64,000 nt of DNA. Origin: Lacisediminihabitans sp040549525 (lineage in GTDB: Bacteria; Actinomycetota; Actinomycetes; Actinomycetales; Microbacteriaceae). The notes beneath the pieces are model-generated. The model was not told the origin of the DNA. It searched no databases and was given only the letters and a program-made list of their open reading frames with translations. A program made the translations under genes and the position numbers. The stretch covers positions 372,001 to 436,000 of the forward strand of contig NZ_JBEPTM010000001.1 of NCBI RefSeq assembly GCF_040549525.1. Direction: 5' to 3'. The first letter of the stretch is position 1. Each line of letters opens with the position of its first letter. Positions 7,569 to 15,641 of the stretch are shown here, piece by piece.

Positions 7569-8581
7569 CCGCCTCGACCCATCCCGTGACACTTTTCACC
7601 GGCCAGTGGGCCGACCTCAGCCTCGAGGAGGTGGCTCGGCTCGCATCGGGCTGGGGCTATGACGGGCTCGAGATAGCGGCATCCGGAGAGCACCTCGACA
7701 TCGCTCGTGCCGCCGACGACGACGCGTATCTCCAGGGTCGCCTCGACATCCTCGATCGGTACGGACTGAAAGCCTGGGCGATCTCCAACCACCTCACGGG
7801 CCAGGCCGTGTGCGATGATCCGATCGATTTTCGTCACCAGGCGATCATCCGTCCGGCCGTCTGGGGGGACGGAGATCCCGAGGGTGTGCGCCAACGGGCC
7901 GCGGAGGAGTTGAAGCTCACGGCCGTCGTGGCGCGGAAGATGGGGATCGACACTGTCGTCGGGTTCACCGGATCGAAGATCTGGCAGTACGTGGCGATGT
8001 TCCCTCCGGTTCCGGCATCGGCGATCGACGCCGGGTACCAGGATTTCGCCGACCGGTGGAATCCGATCCTCGACGTGTTCGACTCGGAGGGAGTGCGGTT
8101 CGCGCACGAGGTGCATCCCTCGGAGATCGCCTACGACTACTGGTCGAGCGTGCGTTCGCTCGAAGCCATCGATCATCGAGCGGCCTTCGGTTTCAACTGG
8201 GACCCGAGCCACATGATGTGGCAGGGCATCGATCCGGTGGCGTTCATCACCGAGTTCGCGGACCGGATCTACCACGTCGACTGCAAGGACACCCGGCTGC
8301 GCACGCCCAACGGGCGCTACGGAATCCTCGGATCTCACCTGCCCTGGGGCGATCCGCATCGCGGCTGGGACTTCGTCTCGACCGGACACGGTGATGTGCC
8401 GTGGGAGGACTCCTTCCGCGCGCTGCGGTCGATCGGCTACGGCGGCCCGATCTCGGTGGAGTGGGAGGATGCCGGCATGGACCGGCTACACGGCGCGGCC
8501 GAAGCCGTCGGTTTCGTGCGTTCCCTGCTCTGGGAGCTGCCGGCGCAGTCCTTCGACGCGGCCTTCAGCAACCAGGGCTAG
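7565..8581 (+). CDS. Large TIM-barrel sugar isomerase/epimerase-like protein
   Basis: A 338-residue xylose-isomerase-like barrel, longer than the 255-residue member at the head of the operon. Likely metal-ligand segments are FAHEVHPSEI, FGFNWDPSHMMWQG, YHVDCKDT and a closing SVEWED. The ATG at 7565 overlaps the previous stop (ATGA) and AAGGAG lies 6 bases upstream. It is the last gene of the operon. Its length and motif order recall barrel proteins that act on 3-keto-glycosides, including C-glycoside-cleaving enzymes known in actinobacteria. That is recognition from memory rather than a search. Confidence 0.82.
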   Translation: MTASTHPVTLFTGQWADLSLEEVARLASGWGYDGLEIAASGEHLDIARAADDDAYLQGRLDILDRYGLKAWAISNHLTGQAVCDDPIDFRHQAIIRPAVWGDGDPEGVRQRAAEELKLTAVVARKMGIDTVVGFTGSKIWQYVAMFPPVPASAIDAGYQDFADRWNPILDVFDSEGVRFAHEVHPSEIAYDYWSSVRSLEAIDHRAAFGFNWDPSHMMWQGIDPVAFITEFADRIYHVDCKDTRLRTPNGRYGILGSHLPWGDPHRGWDFVSTGHGDVPWEDSFRALRSIGYGGPISVEWEDAGMDRLHGAAEAVGFVRSLLWELPAQSFDAAFSNQG

Positions 8582-8603
8582 CCGTACTTCCTAGGGACGT
8601 TGT

Positions 8604-8681
8604 GAACGCGTTCGATGGGTGATTTGCCGCCGAAGCCGCCGGGAGTGGTCTGCGGGCGCAATTCCTGCCGGGTCGGCAGGA
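8604..8681. terminator. Palindrome and weak hairpin between convergent genes
   Basis: The spacer after the isomerase operon holds a perfect 10-bp palindrome, GAACGCGTTC (8604-8613). It also has a 7-bp stem TCCTGCC/GGCAGGA (8663-8669 and 8675-8681) around a 5-base loop. The hairpin could end transcription from either strand, but no T-run follows. The palindrome looks like a LacI-type half-site pair and shares GCGTTC with the one at 4468-4483. Confidence 0.35.
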
Positions 8682-8691
8682 TCCGGGTCGG

Positions 8692-9471
8692 CTATGCCGC
8701 GTCGAGGAATCGCAAGATCTCCCGAGCAAGGCGCGGGTTGCGAGAGGTGCTGAGGTGACCGGCGCCCGGGTACAGGGCGAGGCGTGCGTTCGGTATTCGC
8801 CGGGACGCGTGCTCGAAGAGTTCCGCGGAGTAGAAACGATCGCGTTGGCCGCCGGCGATGAGCGTGCGCGCCGCGATGGTCTCGAGGCGGGCATCCAGGT
8901 CGAAGCCGTCCTCGGCATCCAAGGTGATTAGCAGGTCGAGATCACCCCGACCGACGACGGAACGCGGGGCGAGAAGCCCTGCTACCGAGCGCAACGCATT
9001 GCCCAGCTGAGAGGCCCCCGTGTTGCCGAGGAACATCGCCGCTGCGCGCCGGTCGTGGCCGGCCCGCAGGAGCTCGGCGACGGATCGCTGCGTCGCCCGT
9101 CCCCGGTCGCTCAAGCGGTGGGCGGATGACACCAGCACGAGTCGTCGCAGAAGCTCGGGATGATCGGCAGCCAACTGCAGCGCGATAGTGCCCCCGGTGG
9201 AGATGCCCATGATGTCGACGGGTTCGTCGAACTGGGAGCCGATGGTGTGGGCGTACTCCCTCGCGATGTCTGCAATCGAGGTTCCGGCCTCGAGGTTGTA
9301 CCGCCTATCGATGCTGACGACGGTGCGGTCGCCGATGAAGTCCGCGATCTCCTCGTGCTTCATCCAGGTGCGGAGAGCCGCCGGAGTGCCCGCACGACCG
9401 GAAAGCCCGGGCACCACCACCAGCGGCGCCCCTGCGCCCTTCCGCAACTGCGGCAGCTCACCTGAAACCAT
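8692..9471 (-). CDS. Alpha/beta-fold hydrolase
   Basis: A 259-residue alpha/beta hydrolase. The nucleophile elbow is GISTGG (Ser91), the acid is probably Asp211 in GGQRD, and the histidine is His239 in YPGAGHLST. An oxyanion-type VVPGLSG loop lies near residue 20. The chain starts at ATG 9471 with a modest GGGAA upstream. It converges with the isomerase operon and is divergent from the two-component system genes. There is no signal peptide, so it is cytoplasmic. The substrate (ester, lactone or haloalkane) cannot be named. Confidence 0.8.
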   Translation of the reverse strand: MVSGELPQLRKGAGAPLVVVPGLSGRAGTPAALRTWMKHEEIADFIGDRTVVSIDRRYNLEAGTSIADIAREYAHTIGSQFDEPVDIMGISTGGTIALQLAADHPELLRRLVLVSSAHRLSDRGRATQRSVAELLRAGHDRRAAAMFLGNTGASQLGNALRSVAGLLAPRSVVGRGDLDLLITLDAEDGFDLDARLETIAARTLIAGGQRDRFYSAELFEHASRRIPNARLALYPGAGHLSTSRNPRLAREILRFLDAA

Positions 9472-9601
9472 TTCCCTAGGAAATCACGGAAATATTGCCG
9501 CGAGATGATCTTTGTGTACGGATCTGGTTAGAGCATTCCGAGTCGGGTCTCCGAACCGGCCGGCACGGCACGGCCACGGCACAGGCAAGGTTTGGGTGAA
9601 A

Positions 9602-9618
9602 CATAGGCAGTTCATAGG
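9602..9618 (+). promoter_or_regulatory. CATAGG direct repeat, candidate response-regulator site
   Basis: CATAGG occurs at 9602-9607 and again at 9613-9618, 11 bases apart, which is one helical turn. It stands 22 bases before the GTG of the OmpR-type regulator gene. Tandem half-sites with this spacing are the usual binding pattern of OmpR/PhoB-family proteins, so autoregulation is likely. Confidence 0.5.
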
Positions 9619-9639
9619 AATGTCGCGATAGTAGGGAGG

Positions 9640-10395
9640 GTGACCTCCAACAACCACAGTTCCGCAGCCCCCACAACCGGTCCGAAACTCCGCCGCGCGG
9701 ACGGTTCGCCCGTGCGCGTGGTTGTCGTCGACGACGAAGCGACCCTCAGCGACTTGCTCAGCATGGCGCTGCGCTACGAGGGATGGGACGTGAAGACTGC
9801 TGCCGAGGGCAGAACCGCCATCCAGCTGATCCGCGAATTCCAGCCCGACGTCGTCGTGCTGGATGTGATGCTCCCCGACATCGACGGCCTGGCCGTGCTC
9901 AAGCGACTGCGCGACGACGGCCAGGACACGCCCATCCTCTTCCTCACCGCGAAGGATGCTCTCGACGACCGCATCGCCGGCCTCACCGCCGGTGGTGACG
10001 ACTATGTGACCAAGCCCTTCAGCCTCGAGGAGCTCGTCGCCCGGCTGCGCGGGCTCATCCGCCGCTCCTCCGTTGTGGTGGCTGACTCCTCGGATCCCCT
10101 GCTGCGTGTCGGCGACCTCGTGCTCGACGAGGAGAGCTACGAGGTGCGCCGACAGGGACGCCTCATCGAGCTGACCGCGACCGAATTCGAGCTGCTGCGC
10201 TTCCTCATGCGCAACCCGCGCCGCGTGATGAGCAAGGCGCAGATCCTCGACCGGGTCTGGAGTTACGACTTCGGCGGCCGATCGTCGATCGTCGAGATCT
10301 ACATCTCCTACCTGCGAAAGAAGATCGACGCGGGGGAGGCCCCGATGATCCATACCGTTCGAGGGGTCGGCTACATGATCAAGGCCGCCGGATGA
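9640..10395 (+). CDS. OmpR/PhoB-family response regulator
   Basis: A 251-residue regulator. The receiver domain spans about residues 25-140, with the acidic pair Asp31-Asp32, phosphoacceptor Asp75 (VVVLDVMLPD) and the conserved lysine in YVTKPFS. The winged-helix DNA-binding domain begins near residue 155 (LRVGDLVLDEESYEVRRQG) and includes LTATEFELLRFLM and the recognition segment VEIYISYLRKK. It starts at GTG 9640 after GGGAG. About 24 extra N-terminal residues precede the receiver. It forms an operon with the kinase gene, which overlaps by 4 bases. It resembles actinobacterial TcrX/TrcR-like regulators, but the signal is unknown. Confidence 0.92.
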   Translation: MTSNNHSSAAPTTGPKLRRADGSPVRVVVVDDEATLSDLLSMALRYEGWDVKTAAEGRTAIQLIREFQPDVVVLDVMLPDIDGLAVLKRLRDDGQDTPILFLTAKDALDDRIAGLTAGGDDYVTKPFSLEELVARLRGLIRRSSVVVADSSDPLLRVGDLVLDEESYEVRRQGRLIELTATEFELLRFLMRNPRRVMSKAQILDRVWSYDFGGRSSIVEIYISYLRKKIDAGEAPMIHTVRGVGYMIKAAG

Positions 10396-11927
10396 CGATT
10401 CCGTCGATTCGGCTGGCCAGACCCCGGTGGTCGTTGCGCCGGCGTCTCGTCCTCGCCGTCGTCGGACTCCTGGCCATCGTCGCGATCGTGATCGGCTCGA
10501 TCAGTGTGCTCGCCCTGCAGGGCTTCCTCATGAACCGTCTGGATGACCAGCTCAGTGCGGCCAACGGCCGATCCCAGACAGGCTTCGGTCCACCCGGCAG
10601 TCAGCCGGGGGATGCGTCCTCCGACCCATTCACCAACGAGCAGTTGAAGCGGACTTTCGATCGCCAGGCGCCGGAGACCGTCATCGGCATCGTCGCGGGC
10701 TCCACCGTCGGCGGGGTGCGGAAGGACCAGAGCGGCACGCCGGTGAACCTCAGCGCGGCCCAGAGCAAGCCCCTCGCGAGCGTCCCTTCGACCGGATTCG
10801 CGACAACGGTGAATCTGGGAAACGGTCTCGGTTCGTATCGGGCGATCGCCGTGGATTATGCAAACGGGGTGCGCGTCGTCACGGCGCTTCCCCTGGGCGA
10901 ACTTCAGACGACCCTGCTGCAGCTCGGCCTCATCATCGCCATCGTCACCGCGGCGGGGCTCGCGCTCGCCGCCTTCCTCGCGCTCTGGATCGTGCGGGTC
11001 GCGCTCAGGCCGCTCGAACGCGTCGTCTCCACGGCCACCCGCGTCGCCGAGCTTCCCCTCGACCGCGGAGAGGTCGCTCTCGGAGTGCGGGTGCCCGACG
11101 AAGACTCGGATCCGCGAACCGAAGTCGGGCAGGTCGGCGCCGCGATCAACCGCATGCTCGGGCACGTCGCATCCGCCCTCACCTCCCGCCAGGCCAGCGA
11201 GAACAAGGTGCGCCAATTCGTTGCGGATGCCAGCCACGAGCTGCGCACTCCGCTCGCGGCGATCCGCGGCTACGCCGAACTCACGCGAAGGGGCGACTAC
11301 GACCTTCCCGACGACGTCGTGCATTCGCTCGGGCGGGTCGAGTCCGAGGCGACTCGAATGACCTCTTTGGTCGAAGACCTGCTCTTGCTCGCGCGCCTCG
11401 ACGAGGGCCGTGACCTCAAGAGCGATCCGCTCGACCTCTCCCGGCTGCTGATCGATGCCGTGAGCGACGCCCATGCCGCGGGCCCGGAACACGGATGGTC
11501 GCTCGAGCTGCCGGAGGAGCCCGTGATGATCGACGGCGACGTCGCCCGCCTTCACCAGGTGTTTGTCAACATCCTCGCGAATGCCCGGGTTCACACCCCT
11601 GCGGGCACCGATGTGGTCACCGCGGTCGCGATCGATGGCACCACCGCGGTGGTGACGGTGACCGATGACGGCCCGGGCATCCCACCGGACCTGCTGCCTG
11701 TGCTCTTCGAGCGCTTCGCGCGCGCTGACAGCTCCCGGTCCCGTGCCGCGGGCAGCACGGGGCTCGGTCTGGCGATAGTCGCCGCCGTCGTCGAGGGACA
11801 CGGGGGCGCCGTTGAGGTGCAGAGCGAGCCGGGTAGCACCAGCTTCCGGGTCATCCTCCCCATCACGGCGCCGGTCGACTCGCATCCGCACGGTGTTCCG
11901 GCTGGTGCGGAGCGTGCCACTGCCTGA
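10392..11927 (+). CDS. Sensor histidine kinase (PhoR/TcrY type)
   Basis: A 511-residue membrane kinase. Helix 1 lies at about 18-45, an extracytoplasmic domain of about 125 residues follows, and helix 2 is at 175-200. Next come a HAMP linker (RVALRPLERVVSTATRVAE), the dimerisation domain with His282 in FVADASHELRTPLAAIRGYAEL, and an ATPase domain with the N box (VNILANARVHTP), DDGPGIPP and GSTGLGLAIV. The ATG overlaps the regulator's stop (ATGA), so the pair is co-transcribed. The sensor domain is Gly/Ser/Asp-rich and has no recognisable ligand fold. Confidence 0.92.
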   Translation: MTIPSIRLARPRWSLRRRLVLAVVGLLAIVAIVIGSISVLALQGFLMNRLDDQLSAANGRSQTGFGPPGSQPGDASSDPFTNEQLKRTFDRQAPETVIGIVAGSTVGGVRKDQSGTPVNLSAAQSKPLASVPSTGFATTVNLGNGLGSYRAIAVDYANGVRVVTALPLGELQTTLLQLGLIIAIVTAAGLALAAFLALWIVRVALRPLERVVSTATRVAELPLDRGEVALGVRVPDEDSDPRTEVGQVGAAINRMLGHVASALTSRQASENKVRQFVADASHELRTPLAAIRGYAELTRRGDYDLPDDVVHSLGRVESEATRMTSLVEDLLLLARLDEGRDLKSDPLDLSRLLIDAVSDAHAAGPEHGWSLELPEEPVMIDGDVARLHQVFVNILANARVHTPAGTDVVTAVAIDGTTAVVTVTDDGPGIPPDLLPVLFERFARADSSRSRAAGSTGLGLAIVAAVVEGHGGAVEVQSEPGSTSFRVILPITAPVDSHPHGVPAGAERATA

Positions 11928-11981
11928 GCAGGGGGCAGAGGGATGTCAGACTGGAGGCACCCCCAGTTGTTAGGAACTTTC

Positions 11982-12827
11982 GTGCGAATTGCAGTCACAG
12001 GTGCCAGTGGGAAGCTCGGACGCGCCGTCGTCGAGCGTCTCCGTGCCTCCGGAAATGCCGTCCATGCCCTCGATGTGGTCGGAGAACGCGGCCCCGGATT
12101 CACCAGGGTCGACTTCACCGACTACGGCCAGACCGTGGATGCGCTGTTCGGCATCAACGACCGTCACGATGGCCTCGATGCGGTCGTGCATCTCGCCGCG
12201 GCGCCGGCCGGCGGGATCCTGCCCGACTCGCAGACCTTCCACAACAACATGTCGGCGACGTTCAACGTGTTCCAGGGCGCACGGCGAGCCGGAATCAAGA
12301 CGATCGTCTACGCCTCGAGCGAGACGGTGCTCGGCATCCCCTTCGAGACACCGCCGCCGTACATCCCCCTCGACGAGGAGTACGACACCCGACCCGAGAG
12401 CATCTACTCGGTCACCAAGCACCTGGAGGAGCAGCTGGCCCAGAAACTGGTGCGCTGGGATCCCGAACTGAGCATCGCCGCGCTGCGGTTCTCCAACGTG
12501 ATGGACGTCGCCGATTACGTGCCGTTCCCGTCCTTCGATGCGGATGCCGGCATCCGCAAGTGGAATCTCTGGGGCTACATCGATGCGCGGGATGGCGCCC
12601 AAGCCGTCGAGCGTGCTCTCGCGCTCGCCCGGCCGGGCTTCGAGGCCTACATCATCGCCGCGGCTGACACCGTGATGTCCCGCTCGAGCGCGAGCCTCGC
12701 CGCCGAGGTCTTCCCCTCCACCACGATCACCCGCGAACTCGGCGAACACGAAACGCTGCTGTCCATCGAGAAAGCCCGCAGGGTGCTCGGCTTCGAGCCG
12801 GAGCATTCCTGGCGGGACCATGCGTAG
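11982..12827 (+). CDS. NAD(P)-dependent epimerase/dehydratase
   Basis: An extended short-chain dehydrogenase of 281 residues. The Rossmann motif GASGKLG is at the N terminus, LDAVVHLAA lies in the middle, and the catalytic YSVTK follows a Ser-rich strand (VYASSETV). The start is GTG 11982 with TAGGAA about 5 bases upstream; an ATG at 11943 would add 13 unlikely residues (MSDWRHPQ). It follows the kinase gene by 54 bases and overlaps the next gene by 8. NAD-dependent modification of a nucleotide sugar or free sugar is the family role; the exact substrate is unknown. Confidence 0.85.
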   Translation: MRIAVTGASGKLGRAVVERLRASGNAVHALDVVGERGPGFTRVDFTDYGQTVDALFGINDRHDGLDAVVHLAAAPAGGILPDSQTFHNNMSATFNVFQGARRAGIKTIVYASSETVLGIPFETPPPYIPLDEEYDTRPESIYSVTKHLEEQLAQKLVRWDPELSIAALRFSNVMDVADYVPFPSFDADAGIRKWNLWGYIDARDGAQAVERALALARPGFEAYIIAAADTVMSRSSASLAAEVFPSTTITRELGEHETLLSIEKARRVLGFEPEHSWRDHA

Positions 12828-14376
12828 TGCGACCCTCGCGCTGAGAAAGGCCGTCGCCGTCGCCGTTCTGGCGGCGGCGGCGGTCTTCGCCTCGGCCGGC
12901 CCCGCGAGCGCCCTCGACGAGCCGCGGGTGCCCGAGAACGTCAGCCAGTATTTCGCGGTCAGCCTCGTGCCCCGGCTCGTCGACCTGTTCGGCGCGAAGG
13001 CCGGTGCCGAGGTAGTGCTCGACGGAACGGCGAAGGTGGGAGCCATCCACCGCGTGCTGTCTTGGACCACCGCCTACCTCTCCGGCGCGAAGACCGAAGA
13101 TCCGACGCAGATCACCAACACCTGGGTCGCCCCGATCTCGGCGACGGATGGCACGATAGCCGGCGTCGCGACAGTCTGGATCAATCCCGCGAGCGACCAG
13201 CCCGAACTCGCCGACTTCTCCTCCGGGCCCGCTCTGGCGACTGCCCTCGCGACGGCCCCGACCGGCACCCTGCTCATACGGGACGACTCGCACGCCGCCT
13301 GGTTCGCCACCGACGGCACAACACTCACACCCCTCGTGAGCGGCTCGTCCGGCGTCGCCGCGCCGACGACCCCGGATGCCTACCAGCAGAAGTTCACCCT
13401 CGCCGCGCCTGCGCCCGTCGTGGCATCCCCCAACAGCGGCTTACTGATCGCGGTTCTCGTCCTCGGCATCGTCGTGGTCTTGCTCGCCGTGTTCGTGCTG
13501 CTTCCGGACCGTCGCCGTCGTGCGGCGGCCACGCTTCCACCGCGTGGCGAGTCGCGGGGTGCGATCCCGCCCGGTGTCGTGAGTGACGTGGCGGCGGCAT
13601 CCGCCCGGGTCGTGCCCACGCGGGACGGTGCGAGCGAGACCTCGGTTGCGGGCGAGGAGCCTGCGGCGGAGCCTGCAGTGGTGAAATCCGTGCCGGCGAA
13701 GCCTTCGGTTGGGAAGTCTGCGGTTGGGAAGCCTGCCGTTGCGAAGCCTGCTTCGGTGAAGGCTGCTGCGGTGAAGGCTGTGGTGGTGGAGCCTTCGGTG
13801 GAGAAGCCTGCCGCCATGAAGCCTGCGGTGGTGAAGCCTGCGGTTGTGAAGCCCGCGGTTGTGAAGCCCGCCGCGGTGAAGCCTGCGGTTGTGAAGCCTG
13901 CCGCGGTGAAGCCTGCGGTTGTGAAGCCTGCCGCGGTGAAGCCTGCGGTTGTGAAGCCTGCCGCGGTGAAGCCTGCGGTTGTGAAGCCTGTGGTCGTGAA
14001 GCCCACAACCGAGGCGCCAGGTGGCGCGAAGCCTGCGCGGGTGAGGCCGGCGATCAGCGGGACCCGCGCCGCGAAGGCTTCCCCCGACAAGCCCGCTGCT
14101 CCTCGGCGTGCGGCCGCGAGTCCCCAAGTCGAGACGCCTTCGGCCGAACAAACTGCCGACGCGGAGCGCGTGACTCCGGGGTCCACTACCGCTGAACCTG
14201 CATCCGCGAAGCGCAGCACCCGGAAGCCCAATGCCGCTAAACCTGCATCCGCGAAGCCAGCGGCAACAAAGTCGACGTCCGAGACAACTGAGACGGTGAG
14301 GTCTCGCGCCGCGAGCCCTGCAGCATCGAGGCCCGCCACCACGAAGCGTCCGCCGTCTCCTCGGGAGACTTCGTAG
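12820..14376 (+). CDS. Single-pass membrane protein with histone-H1-like K-P-A-V repeat tail
   Basis: A 518-residue protein in three parts. Residues 1-31 are a signal peptide ending AGPASA. Residues 32-205 form an extracytoplasmic domain with no family I recognise. A membrane helix at about 207-229 is followed by the stop-transfer sequence DRRRR. This orientation would place the remaining 290 residues in the cytoplasm. That tail is almost entirely Lys, Pro, Ala, Val, Ser and Thr, with pentapeptides KPAVV/KPAAV repeated at about 330-394, like histone H1 C-terminal tails. The gene overlaps the epimerase gene by 8 bases. Binding of the tail to DNA or other polyanions is inference. Confidence 0.75.
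   Translation: MRSATLALRKAVAVAVLAAAAVFASAGPASALDEPRVPENVSQYFAVSLVPRLVDLFGAKAGAEVVLDGTAKVGAIHRVLSWTTAYLSGAKTEDPTQITNTWVAPISATDGTIAGVATVWINPASDQPELADFSSGPALATALATAPTGTLLIRDDSHAAWFATDGTTLTPLVSGSSGVAAPTTPDAYQQKFTLAAPAPVVASPNSGLLIAVLVLGIVVVLLAVFVLLPDRRRRAAATLPPRGESRGAIPPGVVSDVAAASARVVPTRDGASETSVAGEEPAAEPAVVKSVPAKPSVGKSAVGKPAVAKPASVKAAAVKAVVVEPSVEKPAAMKPAVVKPAVVKPAVVKPAAVKPAVVKPAAVKPAVVKPAAVKPAVVKPAAVKPAVVKPVVVKPTTEAPGGAKPARVRPAISGTRAAKASPDKPAAPRRAAASPQVETPSAEQTADAERVTPGSTTAEPASAKRSTRKPNAAKPASAKPAATKSTSETTETVRSRAASPAASRPATTKRPPSPRETS
13807..14001 (+). repeat. In-frame 15/30-bp tandem repeat array
   Basis: Within the membrane-protein gene, 15-bp units encode KPAVV or KPAAV. They are grouped in about four nearly identical 30-bp units (CCTGCCGCGGTGAAG followed by CCTGCGGTTGTGAAG). 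Near-identity at the DNA level implies recent expansion by slippage and predicts length variation between strains. Confidence 0.85.
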
Positions 14377-14464
14377 TCGAACTGCGCCCCATGCTCTCAC
14401 CTTCACGGGGAGGCCCCCACGTCGTAGAGACCCTTCGCGCCGGGTCGCGAACCCGAGCGGCCTT

Positions 14465-14790
14465 CTGGCCGAAATGCTCTTCGAGACGTCTCCATCCGTC
14501 AGAAATCGCTCGCTCGGGGCGCTGGGCCAGCCGAAAGTGACGGGTGGGTGCGCGTGCTGCTAGGCCCGCCGAATGTGACGGGAGGGCCCGACGGGGTACC
14601 ATGCCGGCGATGGTGCCCGGCGAGGCCGAGCGGCGCCTGGCCGAGACGCTCTTCGAGACGTGTCCGTCCGTCAGAAATCGCTCTCTCGGGGTGCTGGGCC
14701 AGCCGAAAGTGACGGGTGGGCCCGCGGGGCGAGGGGCCAGCCGAAAAGGGGCGAGGGGCCAGCCGAAAATGACGGGTAGGCGCGCCCAGC
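14465..14790. repeat. Cluster of GCCAGCCGAAA-TGACGGG repeats with a duplicated flank
   Basis: The spacer between the repeat-tail gene and the rplJ promoter. A segment beginning CTGGCCGA(A/G)A(T/C)GCTCTTC occurs at 14465 and again at 14637 (172 bases apart), each running through ATCCGTCAGAAATCGCT-like sequence. Units of GCC(A/C)GCCGAA followed by NTGACGGG occur five times across the cluster, the fourth degenerate. I see no gene here; open frames on either strand are made of the repeats. Confidence 0.7.
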
Positions 14791-14812
14791 ACGCCCGCGA
14801 GCACAGCACGAT

Positions 14813-14841
14813 TTGCACGGCCCCGGCGCATCCCGTACCCT
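14813..14841 (+). promoter_or_regulatory. rplJL promoter
   Basis: TTGCAC (14813-14818) and TACCCT (14836-14841) are separated by exactly 17 bases. Transcription would begin near 14848, at the 5' edge of the L10 leader. Confidence 0.7.
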
Positions 14842-14847
14842 GAGGGA

Positions 14848-15015
14848 AGCCAAAGACCGCCGGTTATCGGTGTGCCGTTATTCAGAAATGATGAGCAGCC
14901 CCGATCGAAGGTTCGAAACATCCTGAATGGATGCGACGAAAACCTGCGCAGGTGTATTGAGAAGTCCCTTTCGGGTTTGCTCCGTGCGCTTGCGCCGGAG
15001 TCCTTTTTGTTTAAC
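14848..15015 (+). promoter_or_regulatory. Ribosomal protein L10 leader
   Basis: The 220-base untranslated region before rplJ begins GGGAAGCCAAAGACCGCCGG and can form several helices before the terminator-like stem at 14980-15000. In other bacteria the L10(L12)4 complex binds such leaders to repress rplJL. Position, length and the AAAGACCGCCGG start match the known L10 leader class; I judged this by eye. Confidence 0.7.
14980..15012 (+). terminator. Attenuator in the rplJL leader
   Basis: CTCCGTGCGC pairs with GCGCCGGAG (9 bp with one bulged T, TT in the loop) and is followed at once by TCCTTTTTGTTT. An intrinsic terminator inside the leader, upstream of rplJ, implies regulated readthrough. 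Confidence 0.65.
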
Positions 15016-15069
15016 CCGCCGCGGTCCAGGTCGAAGACATAATGCACCACCAATCCACCTAGGAGCCAC

Positions 15070-15585
15070 ATGGCGAACAAGGAAGCTTCGGTTGCCGAGC
15101 TCACGGACAAGTTCCGCGACTCGACCGCCGTACTGCTCACCGAGTACCGCGGGCTCACTGTTGCTCAGCTGAAGACGCTGCGCACCACCCTCAGTGAGCA
15201 CGCCACGTACGCCGTGGTGAAGAACACGCTGACCAAGATTGCGGCCAACAATGCGGGGATCTCGTCGTTCGACGAGGACCTCGTGGGTCCGTCCGCAATC
15301 GCATTCGTACACGGCGACCCGGTCACCGTTGCGAAGGGTCTTCGCGACTTCGCCAAGGCAAACCCCCTGCTCGTGATCAAGGGCGGTTACTTCGACGGTA
15401 ACCCTCTCACGCCGGCAGAGGTCATCAAGCTCGCCGATCTCGAGACCCGAGAGGTGCTGCTGGGCAAACTCGCCGGCGCCTTCAAGGCTTCGCTGTTCGG
15501 CGCTGCCTACATGTTCAACGCACCGCTCGCCAAGGCCGTTCGCACGGTCGACGCGCTGCGCGAGAAGCAGGATTCCGCCTCCTAA
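15070..15585 (+). CDS. rplJ: 50S ribosomal protein L10
   Basis: A 171-residue L10, the base of the ribosomal stalk. It begins MANKEASVAELTDKFRD and contains the diagnostic VLLTEYRGLTVAQLKTLR and VVKNTLTKIAANNAG. The C-terminal helix that carries the L7/L12 dimers ends the chain. AGGAG lies 6 bases before ATG 15070. It is transcribed behind an L10-type leader and with rplL 56 bases downstream. Autoregulation by the L10-L12 complex is expected. Confidence 0.98.
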   Translation: MANKEASVAELTDKFRDSTAVLLTEYRGLTVAQLKTLRTTLSEHATYAVVKNTLTKIAANNAGISSFDEDLVGPSAIAFVHGDPVTVAKGLRDFAKANPLLVIKGGYFDGNPLTPAEVIKLADLETREVLLGKLAGAFKASLFGAAYMFNAPLAKAVRTVDALREKQDSAS

Positions 15586-15641
15586 TTCCCTCACCGGGTT
15601 AGACAGCGCGGCTTAAACACGAAACAACAAGGAGAAAAATC

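Noticed and set aside
13380..14342. Minus-strand frame encoding regular AGFTTAGFTAAG repeats
   Set aside because: It is the complement of the K-P-A-V tandem repeat; the plus strand has signal peptide, membrane helix and operon context.
14499..15158. Minus-strand frame across the repeat cluster and rplJ leader
   Set aside because: Its peptide repeats PTRHFRLAQ-like units simply because the DNA is repetitive, and it runs antisense through the L10 leader and rplJ start.
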